Part shown: one piece after another, positions 8,161-16,560 of the stretch
Position numbering within the stretch: the first letter of the stretch is position 1
Layout of the letters: every line of letters begins with the position of its first letter
Assembly (NCBI RefSeq): GCF_900607225.1
Contig: NZ_LR027842.1
Span: 284,812-348,811 of the forward strand
Direction of reading: 5' to 3'
From: [Pseudopropionibacterium] massiliense
Lineage (GTDB): Bacteria > Actinomycetota > Actinomycetes > Propionibacteriales > Propionibacteriaceae
Length of the DNA: 64,000 nucleotides
The notes under the pieces: generated by a model
Database searches by the model: none
What the model was told of the DNA's origin: nothing
Seen by the model: only the letters and a program-made list of their open reading frames with translations
Made by a program: the position numbers and the translations under genes

Positions 8161-8625
8161 ATGATCATCTACAGGGGCTGGGGAGGAATGGGCATAGTTC
8201 TGCCCGTTCTAGGGGCCGGCATCATGCTGGCGATCGCTTCGTCGCTCAAACTGTCCGACGCGATGTTTCTGAAGTTGGCCCTCGTCGGGGGCTTTCTGGG
8301 TGCCGTGGGGGCGTGGTTCCTGGGGCGGTGGCTGAACCAGAAACGCCCCTTCGTCAAACTGGAGGAATGGAAGGCACAGCGGCGCGTGGAATTGTGCTCC
8401 CTGGTGGATCAGGGACAGTTCCAGATCTCTCCCGGCGCACCTGCCCCCACCAGCAAGGAGGAGGGCTACGCGCAGGTGGAAAAGCTGCTGGAGCGCGAGG
8501 CCCAGGACCTGTCGCCGAGGATGCTCAACCAGCACTCCCTCTACGGAGTGCCGCTCCACATGGTGGGTCTGGTGATCGGGGTACTGACCCTGGGAGGTTT
8601 CATCGCGTCCTTCTTCACCTCGTGA
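8161..8625 (+). CDS. Hypothetical membrane protein, first tandem copy
   Basis: 154 residues, not recognised as a named family. It begins 'MIIYRGWGGMG' followed by two N-terminal hydrophobic spans (about 10-28 and 36-55), a charged central part with 'EEGYAQVEKLLERE', and a third span near the C-terminus. It is a paralogue of the next gene (same length; shared RGWG, WLN, QRR.EL, DQGQFQ/DAGQFQ, EEGYAQVE). Upstream, TAAAGT ends seven bases before ATG and there is no Shine-Dalgarno sequence, so a leaderless transcript is plausible. Function unknown; probably an inner-membrane protein. Confidence 0.75.
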   Translation: MIIYRGWGGMGIVLPVLGAGIMLAIASSLKLSDAMFLKLALVGGFLGAVGAWFLGRWLNQKRPFVKLEEWKAQRRVELCSLVDQGQFQISPGAPAPTSKEEGYAQVEKLLEREAQDLSPRMLNQHSLYGVPLHMVGLVIGVLTLGGFIASFFTS

Positions 8626-8693
8626 CCCCGAAGTCTTGTTGAAGAGATCAGAACTGCTCGCCACGGGGCCGAGAAACCCCTTAACATTCGGGC

Positions 8694-9158
8694 ATGATCA
8701 TTTTTCGTGGCTGGGGGCTTCTGGGGGCTGGCATCCCTGTATTGACCGCGTTCGCCATCGGTGCCCTACCGATGAGTCTGTATGGGGACAAGAGCGCGAT
8801 TGCCAATATCTTCGTCGCTCTCGGTGCGCTCGTCGGTGGTGCCCTGGGTTTTCTGTGTGGGCGATGGCTCAATGTGATACGTCCCCGCGCCAAGGTCGCC
8901 CAGTGGCAGGAACAGCGACGCGCCGAGCTGCGCGCCCGCGTTGATGCGGGCCAGTTCCAGATGGCCCCCGGCGTCCAGGCCCCTGCCTCCAGGGAGGAGG
9001 GCTACGCCCAGGTCGAACAGATGATCGCTGCGGAGAGCCCCGAGGTGTTCAGTCATCTCAAGAACATCCACACCCTTTTCTACATCCCGATGCAGTGGTT
9101 CGCAGTCGGTGCGGGAGTGGCAATATTTTTCGGGGCGCTCTCGACTGCGCTCCGCTGA
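8694..9158 (+). CDS. Hypothetical membrane protein, second tandem copy
   Basis: 154 residues, a clear tandem duplicate of the preceding gene: 'MIIFRGWGLLGAG' start, two N-terminal spans, 'GRWLNVIRPRAKV', 'VDAGQFQMAPGVQAP', 'REEGYAQVEQMI', and a C-terminal span. Both copies start with ATGATCAT preceded by a similar TTAACATTCGGGC / TTGACTAAAGTTCATGC context and no ribosome-binding site, again suggesting separate leaderless promoters. Divergence is substantial outside the shared blocks, so the duplication is not recent. Role unknown. Confidence 0.75.
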   Translation: MIIFRGWGLLGAGIPVLTAFAIGALPMSLYGDKSAIANIFVALGALVGGALGFLCGRWLNVIRPRAKVAQWQEQRRAELRARVDAGQFQMAPGVQAPASREEGYAQVEQMIAAESPEVFSHLKNIHTLFYIPMQWFAVGAGVAIFFGALSTALR

Positions 9159-9171
9159 GGTCGATGGCTTC

Positions 9172-10692
9172 TCAGCCCGCGGAGGGACGTAGCAGGGGGT
9201 AGAGAATCGTCTCCCGGATGCCCGTTCCCGGGTTGAGGAGCATCACCAGGCGGTCGATGCCGAGCCCCAGGCCGCCCATCGGCGGGGCCCCGTACTCGAG
9301 GGCCTCGAGGAAGTCCTCGTCGAGTTGCATCGCTTCCGGGTCCCCGGCGGCCGCGGCGAGGGACTGGCGCACCAGCACCTCACGCTGGATCACCGGGTCG
9401 ATGAGTTCGGTGAAACCGGTGCCGCGTTCCATGCCGCCGATGATCAGGTCCCAGGCCTCGATCTTCCCGGGCTCGGAACGGTGCGGGCGGGCGAGGGGTT
9501 GCGCCAGCGACGGGTAGTCGTGGACGAAGGTCGGCTGGATCAGCCCGGGTTCCACGAGATCCCCGAACAGCTCCAACGACAACTTGCCCGCATTCCACTT
9601 CGGGTCGTACTCCACGCCGTGTTCGTCGGCGACGGCCCTCAGCTCCTCCAGGGAGGTCTCGACGGTGATCTCGCGACCGGTGGCCTCGCTCAACCCGTCG
9701 AAGAACGGCAACCATCGCCACTGACCGTCGAGGTCGATGGTTCCTTGATCGGTTTCGACCTGCCGGGAACCGACGGCGTCGGCGGCGGCGACGATGATGT
9801 CCTGGATCAGCTGCGCGATGGTTTTCTGGTCGCCCCACGACTGGTAGGCCTCCAGCATCGTGAACTCCGCGGAATGCGACGAGTCGATACCCTCGTTGCG
9901 GAACACCCGCCCCATCTCGTAGACGCGATCCGCGCCGCCGACCATGGTGCGCTTGAGGTGCAGCTCCAGCGCGATGCGCAGGCTCATGTCGATGTCGAAG
10001 GCGTTGAGGTGCGTGGTGAACGGCCGGGCCGCGGCACCGCCGTGGACGAGCTGCAGCTGCGGGGTCTCCACCTCGATGTAACCCTGCCGGTACAGGGTGT
10101 CGCGGATGGCGTGGGTGATGGCGGCGCGGTTGCGCACCATAGCGCGCGCCTCCTCGCGGGCGATCAGGTCGACGTAGCGGCGACGCACCCTGCTCTCCTC
10201 GGACAGTTCCTTGTGCAGCACCGGGAGGGGACGCAGGGCCTTCGACGCCATCCGCCACCGTTTCGCCATCACCGACAGCTCGCCGCGCTTCGACGAGATG
10301 ACTCGACCCTCCACCCAGACGTGATCACCCAGGTCGACGTCCGACTTCCAGGCCGCCAGGGCCTCCGCCCCGACCTCCGCCAGCGACAGCATCACCTGGA
10401 GACGTTCACCGTTGTCCCCGGGGGTGAAACCGTCCTGCAGGGTGGCGAAAGCCAGCTTCCCGGTGTTGCGGATGAACACGACGCGACCGCCGACCCGCAC
10501 CACGTCATCGGTTTCCTCCCCGGCCTCCAGGTGACCCCAGCCCTCGCGCACCTGGAGGAGGGTGTGGCTGCGGACCAGGTCCGCGGGGTAGGGCTCGGAC
10601 CCGGCGGCCAGCAGCCGCGCCCGCTTCTCCTTGCGGACCGTCGTCTGCTCCGAGTCGGTGGGTTCGATTGCCGGCGTACGCGCTTCAGTCAC
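9172..10692 (-). CDS. lysS: Lysyl-tRNA synthetase, class II
   Basis: A 506-residue class II synthetase that charges tRNA-Lys. An N-terminal OB-fold ('VRVGGRVVFIRNTGKLAFATLQD') binds the anticodon. Catalytic motif 2 is 'VFRNEGIDSSHSAEFTMLEAYQ', where the usual bacterial reading is 'RNEGI.TRHNPEFT', so the R-H pair is shifted to SSHS. Motif 3 is 'GLGLGIDRLVMLL'. The lysine-site region 'QPTFVHDYP....PLARPH' is conserved. GTG start at 10692; no strong ribosome-binding site. The altered motif 2 and length are compatible with the actinobacterial secondary LysS type; essential function cannot be judged here. Confidence 0.92.
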   Translation of the reverse strand: MTEARTPAIEPTDSEQTTVRKEKRARLLAAGSEPYPADLVRSHTLLQVREGWGHLEAGEETDDVVRVGGRVVFIRNTGKLAFATLQDGFTPGDNGERLQVMLSLAEVGAEALAAWKSDVDLGDHVWVEGRVISSKRGELSVMAKRWRMASKALRPLPVLHKELSEESRVRRRYVDLIAREEARAMVRNRAAITHAIRDTLYRQGYIEVETPQLQLVHGGAAARPFTTHLNAFDIDMSLRIALELHLKRTMVGGADRVYEMGRVFRNEGIDSSHSAEFTMLEAYQSWGDQKTIAQLIQDIIVAAADAVGSRQVETDQGTIDLDGQWRWLPFFDGLSEATGREITVETSLEELRAVADEHGVEYDPKWNAGKLSLELFGDLVEPGLIQPTFVHDYPSLAQPLARPHRSEPGKIEAWDLIIGGMERGTGFTELIDPVIQREVLVRQSLAAAAGDPEAMQLDEDFLEALEYGAPPMGGLGLGIDRLVMLLNPGTGIRETILYPLLRPSAG

Positions 10693-10733
10693 GGCAGGGA
10701 ATTCTACCGGTCACGGCCGGGGCGGATGAATCG

Positions 10734-11411
10734 TCAGCGGGCGTCGTGAACGATCACGCGGATGCCCTCGCCGCTCACGTCCCAGGTCACCTGCGACAGA
10801 TCCGTCACGTGCACGTCGGCGCGGAGGGCGTCGGCGGTGTGGGTGCTGAGGATCCCGAGCGTGGGGAAACCACCGGCCCGGGCCGCGGCGATGCCCGCGA
10901 AGGCGTCCTCCGCCACGAGTGCACGCGACGGCTCCACGCCGAGCCGCTTCGCGGCCAGCAGGAACGAATCCGGGGCGGGTTTGCCGTGCTCCACCTGGTC
11001 GCGGGTCACCACGACCCGGGGGTGGGGCAGCCCGGCGGCGTCCAACCGGGCGTCGAGCAGGGACTGCGTGCAGGAGGTCGCGATCGCCACCGCGTCACCG
11101 GGCAGCGCCCGGAAGGCGTCGACGGCCCCCGGCATGGGGATCACCCCCGCGGTGTCGGTGATCTCCAGTTCCTCGATGCGGTCCGCCGCCTCGTCCCAGC
11201 GTGCCGCGTCCGGAACCAGCGCCTCCGTCAGGGCGCGGCTCGGCATGCCCATGTACTTCGGCATCTCGTTCACGTCGACGCCGTACTCCGCACCCCACCG
11301 GGTGTAGGCGCGGACCATGGCGTCGTGGGAATCGACGATGGTGCCGTCGTGGTCCAGGATCACCGCGTCGAAGAACCCGACGACCTCACCGCCGGTGCGT
11401 TCCCAGCCCAT
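10734..11411 (-). CDS. HAD-superfamily phosphatase (subfamily IA, beta-PGM-like)
   Basis: A 225-residue HAD hydrolase. Motif I 'ILDHDGTIVDS' carries the Asp nucleophile and general acid, motif II is the Ser/Thr of 'VAIATSCT', motif III is the Lys of 'EHGKPAPDSFLLAA', and motif IV is 'VAEDAFAGIAAARAGG'. The four-helix cap between about 30 and 95 fits small sugar-phosphate substrates (phosphoglucomutase or glycerol/2-deoxyglucose phosphate type); substrate unknown. The ATG lies three bases after the crgA stop, so it is co-transcribed with crgA. An internal start near 'VVGFFDAVILD' is possible. Confidence 0.9.
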   Translation of the reverse strand: MGWERTGGEVVGFFDAVILDHDGTIVDSHDAMVRAYTRWGAEYGVDVNEMPKYMGMPSRALTEALVPDAARWDEAADRIEELEITDTAGVIPMPGAVDAFRALPGDAVAIATSCTQSLLDARLDAAGLPHPRVVVTRDQVEHGKPAPDSFLLAAKRLGVEPSRALVAEDAFAGIAAARAGGFPTLGILSTHTADALRADVHVTDLSQVTWDVSGEGIRVIVHDAR

Positions 11412-11414
11412 CGG

Positions 11415-11711
11415 CTACTTCCAGAGCGTCATCAGGCTGAAGCAGGCGATGATCAGGCCGAGGGCGATCAGGATGTTCCAGTCACCCAGCGCCCGCATGA
11501 ATTCGATGTGAACCCCGGCCAGGTTCCAGGTCACCATCCAGAGCACACCCAGCAGCCCGACCGGGATGAAGACCCAAGGAACCCACCTGCGTTCGGTGTT
11601 GGCAGCCAGACGTTTGCGATCCCTGCGTTCCTTGCGAGCCTTCTCGAGCTCTTCGGACTGCTTCTTGCGCGTCTTGCTCTTGGCTTCCTTGCGCACCTTG
11701 GACTCGGGCAC
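11415..11711 (-). CDS. crgA: Cell division protein CrgA
   Basis: A 98-residue CrgA: 'PESKVRKEAKSK' N-terminus, a Lys/Arg/Glu-rich cytosolic stretch to about residue 42, then two transmembrane helices (about 44-65 and 79-96) joined by 'GVHIEFMRALGDWN'. CrgA coordinates FtsZ-ring and peptidoglycan synthase recruitment at actinobacterial septa. The GTG start at 11711 is supported by AAAGGAGG upstream; longer upstream frames are spurious. The cytosolic tail is longer and more charged than in Mycobacterium. Its place beside the DUF881 gene and the pabA-pknB cluster is the standard actinobacterial arrangement. Confidence 0.93.
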   Translation of the reverse strand: MPESKVRKEAKSKTRKKQSEELEKARKERRDRKRLAANTERRWVPWVFIPVGLLGVLWMVTWNLAGVHIEFMRALGDWNILIALGLIIACFSLMTLWK

Positions 11712-11801
11712 CGCGCCCCTCCTTTCGCATCTGCCGACCAAGATTAGTGGAGTCGACCGGCCGGAAACACATCCGAGGTTCGTGCCGCGTAGGGTTGTTT
11801 C

Positions 11802-12569
11802 ATGAGTGAGACCCGTCTGGCCCGGCTCCTGAGGCGCATCAGAAGCCCCCGCGACGACGAGAAGCCACGCAGTCTCCGGGGTCGGGTGGGCACGGGCATC
11901 ATCTGCGTCCTGGCGGGTGCGATGCTCACCGCGTCCGCGCTGGCGGCCCGCGGCACCGACCTGCGATCCGACCGCAACACCGACCTGCGTGGTCTCGTCA
12001 CGACACAGGCCCAGCGAAACGAGCAACTGCGAGGCGAAGTCGCCGAGGTTCGGGCCGAGGTGGAGGAGCTCGGGCACCAGCAGGGTGCATCCCCCGAGCT
12101 GGAACAGCAGCAACGTGTGGTCGCGGAGCAGGCAGCGACCGTTCCCGTCACCGGTCCCGGAATGCGGGTGACCCTCACCGACGCCCCCACCGACGTGAAA
12201 CCCGCAGGGGTCGACGACGACGCCCTGGTGGTGCACCAGCAGGACATCCAGGCCGTCGTCAATGCCCTGTGGAAGGGAGGGGCGGAGGCGATCAGCATCC
12301 AGGGGCAGCGGATCATCTCCACGTCGGGAATCAAGTGCGTCGGCAACTCCGTCGTCCTCCACGGCATTCCCTATGCGCCGCCCTACGTGATCGAGGCGAT
12401 CGGCGACGGCAAGCGCATGTCCGCGGCCCTGAGGGATTCCCGGGCATTGACCGTCTACCGGCAGTACGCCGACGCATACGGCCTGGGATACCGGGAAAGC
12501 GTGGAATCCTCCCTGTCCCTCCCCGCGTTCCAGGGCGCCTTGGGAATCACCCACGCAAAATCCAGGTAA
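11802..12569 (+). CDS. DUF881 family membrane-anchored protein
   Basis: A 255-residue DUF881 protein. A cytosolic basic N-terminus and one membrane span ('GTGIICVLAGAMLTASALAA') precede a coiled-coil ('LRSDRN....LRGEVAEVRAEVEELGHQ', about 55-95) and a globular extracytoplasmic domain ('GPGMRVTLTDAP', 'DIQAVVNALWKGGAEAISIQGQRI', 'CVGNSVVLHGIPYAPPYVIEAIG'). Such proteins sit near crgA in most actinobacteria and are inferred to act at the division site; the biochemical role is unknown. It is divergent from crgA, with about 90 bases between their starts. Confidence 0.9.
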   Translation: MSETRLARLLRRIRSPRDDEKPRSLRGRVGTGIICVLAGAMLTASALAARGTDLRSDRNTDLRGLVTTQAQRNEQLRGEVAEVRAEVEELGHQQGASPELEQQQRVVAEQAATVPVTGPGMRVTLTDAPTDVKPAGVDDDALVVHQQDIQAVVNALWKGGAEAISIQGQRIISTSGIKCVGNSVVLHGIPYAPPYVIEAIGDGKRMSAALRDSRALTVYRQYADAYGLGYRESVESSLSLPAFQGALGITHAKSR

Positions 12570-12739
12570 CAGGAAACACCGTCCCTCGTGAAATCGCCCC
12601 CGGCAAGGAAGTGCGGCAGCGGTGGAGGGGCAGCCCGAATGGGTCGTGTTGGTGGGTTTCGTTTTCGTGTGAAGTTGTGGGTTCTGTCGTCCAATCGGCC
12701 TGCTTCTGGTGGGGGTGGGTGGTGTGGTTGGATTGGTGC

Positions 12740-13192
12740 ATGATGGGCAGTGGGAATCGTGGTGGTCCGATGTCGTGGTTGCGTCGGGGTCTGTCGCTGG
12801 TGCTGGCTATTTATACTGTTGTGAATGATTTGAAGGAGGATCGGTCGCAGTTGCCGGTGCTTTTGGAGGATCCCATGGCTGCGGAGGATCTGTTGGGTCT
12901 GCCTCTGAAGGATGGGTCCGAGAAGGGGTATGGGCGTCCTTTGGGTAAGCCCCGGTTCACCCAGGTGAGGAGGGTGTTTTCCTTGGGTGATGATGATCGT
13001 CAGGAGGTTTTTGATCGGGCGGTTGCCCTCGCCAAGGAGGCGGGTTGGGAGAAGGAGTACGAGAGTGGTCTGCCGCCCAGGATGGTATGGGATGGTCAGA
13101 AAAAGAACCCTCGACGTGATTGTGGTGTTTTTATTGCTGACAATGACGCGGCCGATCTGATAATCATGCTCAGGGTTCTTGAGGAGCCGTGA
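12740..13192 (+). CDS. Hypothetical protein, atypical composition
   Basis: About 150 residues, not recognised. An N-terminal amphipathic or membrane-associated stretch 'MSWLRRGLSLVLAIYTVV' is followed by a soluble acidic/basic region ('DLLGLPLKDGSEKGYGRPLGKPRFTQVRRVF', 'DRAVALAKEAGWEKEYESG') and the end 'DNDAADLIIMLRVLEEP'. Starts at 12740 or 12770 are both possible; no clear ribosome-binding site. Third codon positions hold far more T than in neighbouring genes, and it lies inside an insert that breaks the conserved DUF881-pabA neighbourhood, both pointing to acquisition. Confidence 0.55.
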   Translation: MMGSGNRGGPMSWLRRGLSLVLAIYTVVNDLKEDRSQLPVLLEDPMAAEDLLGLPLKDGSEKGYGRPLGKPRFTQVRRVFSLGDDDRQEVFDRAVALAKEAGWEKEYESGLPPRMVWDGQKKNPRRDCGVFIADNDAADLIIMLRVLEEP

Positions 13193-13229
13193 GCGGGGGT
13201 GGGTGAAATTCGGATGATTTCAAAACTGT

Positions 13230-13308
13230 GAGGCTTAATCACAGGCGACGTGTTGACCAGTGAAACTGCTAGTCAGAGCGTGCTTGAGGATGACTGCGAA
13301 TAAGCCTC
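13230..13308. mobile_element. 79-bp MITE with TGT target duplication
   Basis: It starts GAGGCTTAATCACAG and ends CTGCGAATAAGCCTC. Same length and related interior (CCAGTGAAACTGCTAGTC) as the element at 1622-1700. Flanked by TGT on both sides (13227-13229 and 13309-13311), consistent with a three-base target-site duplication. It lies 22 bases before the start of the decayed SGNH gene. Confidence 0.8.
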
Positions 13309-13330
13309 TGTGAAACAATTTGGAGGAGTT

Positions 13331-15664
13331 TTGAGAAAATTAATTCGACTGGTTGTGGTGGCGGCGCTGTTTGCCGCCTCGGGGATATCGCATCCGGCGG
13401 TGGCGAATGCCGATGAGGTGATGGAGCCTCCACGTCCGTTTCCCAAGTAGCTGTCGGTCGTTCAACTCGGTGATTCATTCTCGGCCGGGAATGGCGCAGG
13501 ATCCTGCTACGGTGCGGCGTGGTGCGAACGCAGCGCCAAGAACTGGGGTCAAAATTTCGTGGAATCGGCAAACTTCCTCGGTATCGATGCGACCTACGTG
13601 AACCGGGCCTGCTCGGGAGGGGTACTCGAGGACATCTTTGGGCCCGGGACAGTGCAGGAACAATACCAGCGTTTCGCCAGGGGGAACTCCGAGGATGATG
13701 TGCGTGCCCGCTTGGAATAGGAGGGCGCCTGCTCCGTCAAATCGAGCGATGACATCATCGGGGTCGAGTACCAGATCAACCGAATCGGAAAGAGTTCAGT
13801 TCTTACCTATCGGTGCAAACTGACCCTCGTGCCGCAGGCCGATTCGGTGGACAAGAGCACCGATCTGGTGCTCATGGCAATGGGGGGGAATGATGCCAGA
13901 TTCGCTGACATAATTCTGAGCTGCTTCGTGCCTGTGGGGCTGCCCCAATACGGGGGAGGAAATGGAAATGACTGCAAGGCGCGCATCGAATGGGCGGGTG
14001 CTAACTTGTCGGAAATTATGAAAGATGTTGAGGGTAATATTGAGAGACTTCTCTCCGAGAAGATGTCCGGTAATCCTTCTTCCTAGGTGATTCTCATGAG
14101 CTATCCCCTGCTGTCGCTGGACAAGCCCCACCTCGTCAAGACCGACTCGGGGCAGTACGACGCCTCGGCTGCCGTGCGTGAACTGGGCATGAGAGCAGTG
14201 GAGCACCAGAAGCAACTCGTGCAGCGTTTGAACATGAAATATCTGGGTAGAGTGAAATTCGTCGAACAGACCCCCGCGGCTTTCGCCGGGCATGAGCCGG
14301 ACCCTTCCTACGGTAACTGGTGGAAGGGGGAGATAGCAAATCCCCAGCGCTGGCTGAATGAGTTCCTGGAGACGGAGGGGGACTATGGCGAGGGCGATAA
14401 GATAAAGTCCAAGTTCTCTGTCACCTACACGAATTTCTGGCATCCGGACATTGCTGGACATCGGAATATGGGCAGTTTGATCCAATCCTCGGGGTGTCGC
14501 AGAATGCTCCATTGCTCAGTGGGCATCAGTCCAAGCGGGACGTGGTTTTCGTGGTTGATGCCACCTCGTCCATGCGTGACAAATGGTTGGAGACGGTGGC
14601 GTCGATTAAAACGGCCATGCTCCCTTCCTTCTTCGGTGGCGACACCCGGTACGCTCTCGTGACATATCAGGACCACCCGGAAGGCGGCGGTGTGGCCGGA
14701 AATTATCCATCGCGGGTGGATCAAGATTTCACCGAAAATCCCGGAGATGTTCTGAACGCGCTCGGCAAAGTGGAGTTGGCTCCCGCCGGCGATCCCGCCG
14801 CGATGGGTGAAGGACTGGCGGAACTCGCCGAGGCCACGGGTGGCAGGACGATCCCCGACGGCACGAGTGGGAAAACGCCGAAGGACATCGCCAATGACAT
14901 GACCGAGGGATCCGCTGACAAACCCTTCGCCTGGCTTCAGGGGCCCTATGTCGCCAAGGTTGGCTCCGAGGTTCGGCTGGACGCCCGGGCCAGCCAGCTC
15001 ACCCAGTGGTGAGGTGAAGAAGTACGAGTGGGACTTCGACGGCGACGGTACCTTCGATGAAACCACCACCGCCGATATCGTCGTCCACCGCTACGACAAG
15101 GAGGTGAGCGGTCACGTGATGGTGAGGGTCACCGACGCCAAGGGGGAAACCTCCGTGGGTTCCACCAAACTGGACATCACCCGGGACGGGGACGTCATAC
15201 CCGACGCCTACGACAACTGTCCGGATGTCGCAAATCCCAACCAGCAGGACATCGACGGCAACTGGATCGGGGACGAGTGCGAGGATCCCGACCATTTCCT
15301 CCCTCCGCCCTCACCCTCCCCGACACCGAGCCCTTCGGCATCGCCCACCCAGACCGTGACGCCCTCCGTCGCTCCGTCGGAGTCGCCGAGTCCCACGGTC
15401 TCCCCGACCCGGACCGTCTCCCCAACCGCGGAACCGATTCCGAGCGGCGAGCCGAGCGTTTCACCCACGATCTCGGAATTCCCGAGCTCGTCGCCGAGCG
15501 CCAGCGGCTCCGGAGATGTGACGGTGCCACCGGATCCTCCCCGGCCACCATCGGCAACCCCCACGGTGTCGCCGCCGACGGGACTGCCGTCACCGACCTC
15601 GGCCCCGCCCAGTAGGTCGCCGGTCAAACCTGGACTGCCCCGAACCGGATACAGCGCCGGGTAG
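13331..15664 (+). pseudogene. Decayed secreted SGNH hydrolase / VWA / PKD / LPXTG protein
   Basis: One reading frame starts at TTG 13331 (GGAGGAG at 13322-13328) with a signal peptide 'MRKLIRLVVVAALFAAS...AVANA'. It then encodes an SGNH/GDSL hydrolase ('VQLGDSFSAGNG' block I, 'MAMGGND' block III), but is cut by three in-frame TAG codons at 13448, 13718 and 14084. Around 14455-14490 the frame shifts into a von Willebrand A domain ('DVVFVVDATSSMRD'), and near 15000 it shifts back into a PKD domain ('YEWDFDGDGTFDE'), a thrombospondin-3-like calcium motif ('DAYDNCPDVANPNQQDIDG'), a Pro/Ser/Thr stalk, and 'LPRTGYSAG' then stop. The sortase motif lacks the hydrophobic span and basic tail, so anchoring is also lost. 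A former wall-bound esterase or adhesin; now almost certainly nonfunctional unless read through. Confidence 0.82.
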
Positions 15665-15675
15665 TTGACGCCAAA

Positions 15676-15711
15676 GCCGTTGGGTCCTTCCTGCGGGCCC
15701 AACGGCTTTTT
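15676..15711 (+). terminator. Rho-independent terminator
   Basis: Stem GCCGTTGGG (15676-15684) pairs with CCCAACGGC (15698-15706) and is followed by TTTTT. It ends the transcript of the decayed SGNH/VWA gene and insulates pabA/trpG. Confidence 0.85.
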
Positions 15712-15781
15712 CTGTCGGGGCCGGTGAGGAGACGCCGCGGCGCGGGCGCGTCGGTTGCCGCAGCGTGACAGAATTGCGCCC

Positions 15782-16423
15782 GTGGCACGCATCCTCGTCA
15801 TCGACAACTACGACTCGTTCGTCTACAACATCGTCTCCTACCTGGCCCAGATCGGTGCCGACGTGGAGGTGTGGCGCAACGACGACCCACGGTTCGCGGA
15901 AACCGGCTGGGAGGCGGCCTTCGACGGGGTGCTGCTCTCACCCGGCCCCGGCACCCCGGAACGCGCCGGTGTGTGCGTCGACGTCATCCGGCGGCTCGGT
16001 GGCCGCACGCCACTGTTCGGGGTCTGTCTCGGGCTCCAGGCGATGGCCGTCGCCCTCGGTGGCGTCGTCGACCGGGCCAGCGAACTGCTGCACGGCAAGG
16101 TTTCGCCCGTGACCCACGACGGCAAGGGGGTCTTCACGGGCCTGCCATCGCCGCTGCGCACCACCCGCTACCACTCCCTCGCGGCCCTCGAGGAGAAGCT
16201 TCCTCAGGAACTGGAGGTCACGGCCCGCACCGAAACAGGGGTCATCATGGCCATCCGTCACCGCGAATGGCCCATGGAAGCGGTGCAGTTCCATCCCGAA
16301 TCAGTGCTCACCGAGGGCGGCTATCAGATGCTCGCGAACTGGCTCGTGACCTGCGGCGACACCGAGGCGCCGGCCCGGGCAGCCCGCCTCAGCCCCTTGG
16401 TCGCTGTCGACATGGACGTTTAG
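15782..16423 (+). CDS. Glutamine amidotransferase, anthranilate/aminodeoxychorismate synthase component II
   Basis: A 213-residue class I glutaminase. 'ILVIDNYDSFVYN' N-terminus, 'LLSPGPGTPERAG', nucleophile Cys in 'LFGVCLGLQAMA', and the catalytic His-Glu of 'VQFHPESVLT'. It supplies ammonia to the chorismate-using component I for folate (PabA) or tryptophan (TrpG); component I is not in the window, so the two cannot be told apart. A copy at this position beside pknB is a well-known actinobacterial arrangement, usually annotated pabA or trpG. GTG start at 15782; no clear ribosome-binding site, possibly leaderless. It converges on pknB. Confidence 0.92.
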   Translation: MARILVIDNYDSFVYNIVSYLAQIGADVEVWRNDDPRFAETGWEAAFDGVLLSPGPGTPERAGVCVDVIRRLGGRTPLFGVCLGLQAMAVALGGVVDRASELLHGKVSPVTHDGKGVFTGLPSPLRTTRYHSLAALEEKLPQELEVTARTETGVIMAIRHREWPMEAVQFHPESVLTEGGYQMLANWLVTCGDTEAPARAARLSPLVAVDMDV

Positions 16424-16468
16424 GGGACCCGCTTCTCCCGGACCCAGCGCAGGAACCCGCGCGAGGGT

Positions 16469-16518
16469 GGTTCCGACTCAGCCGTTCGCTTCGCTCACGC
16501 CCCGGCCCAACCGGCTTC
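16469..16518. repeat. REP-like dispersed repeat
   Basis: A GGTTCCGACTCAGCC...CAACCGGCTTC unit of the window-wide palindromic repeat family, in the convergent gap between the amidotransferase gene and pknB. Confidence 0.75.
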
Positions 16519-16560
16519 GGGAAGCTCCCCCTGGCCAGCCTGTACCAGTGAAATCTCTCC

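Noticed and set aside
9325-10749. A 474-residue plus-strand ORF
   Set aside because: Antisense shadow of lysS; composition is typical of the opposite strand of a high-GC gene.
13448-14086. Genetic-code reassignment (UAG read as an amino acid) as an explanation for the interrupted SGNH gene
   Set aside because: Other genes in the window end in TAG (for example csb2-like at 2626 and crgA at 11415), and the same gene has frameshifts and a lost anchor, so decay is the simpler reading; kept only as a point to check.
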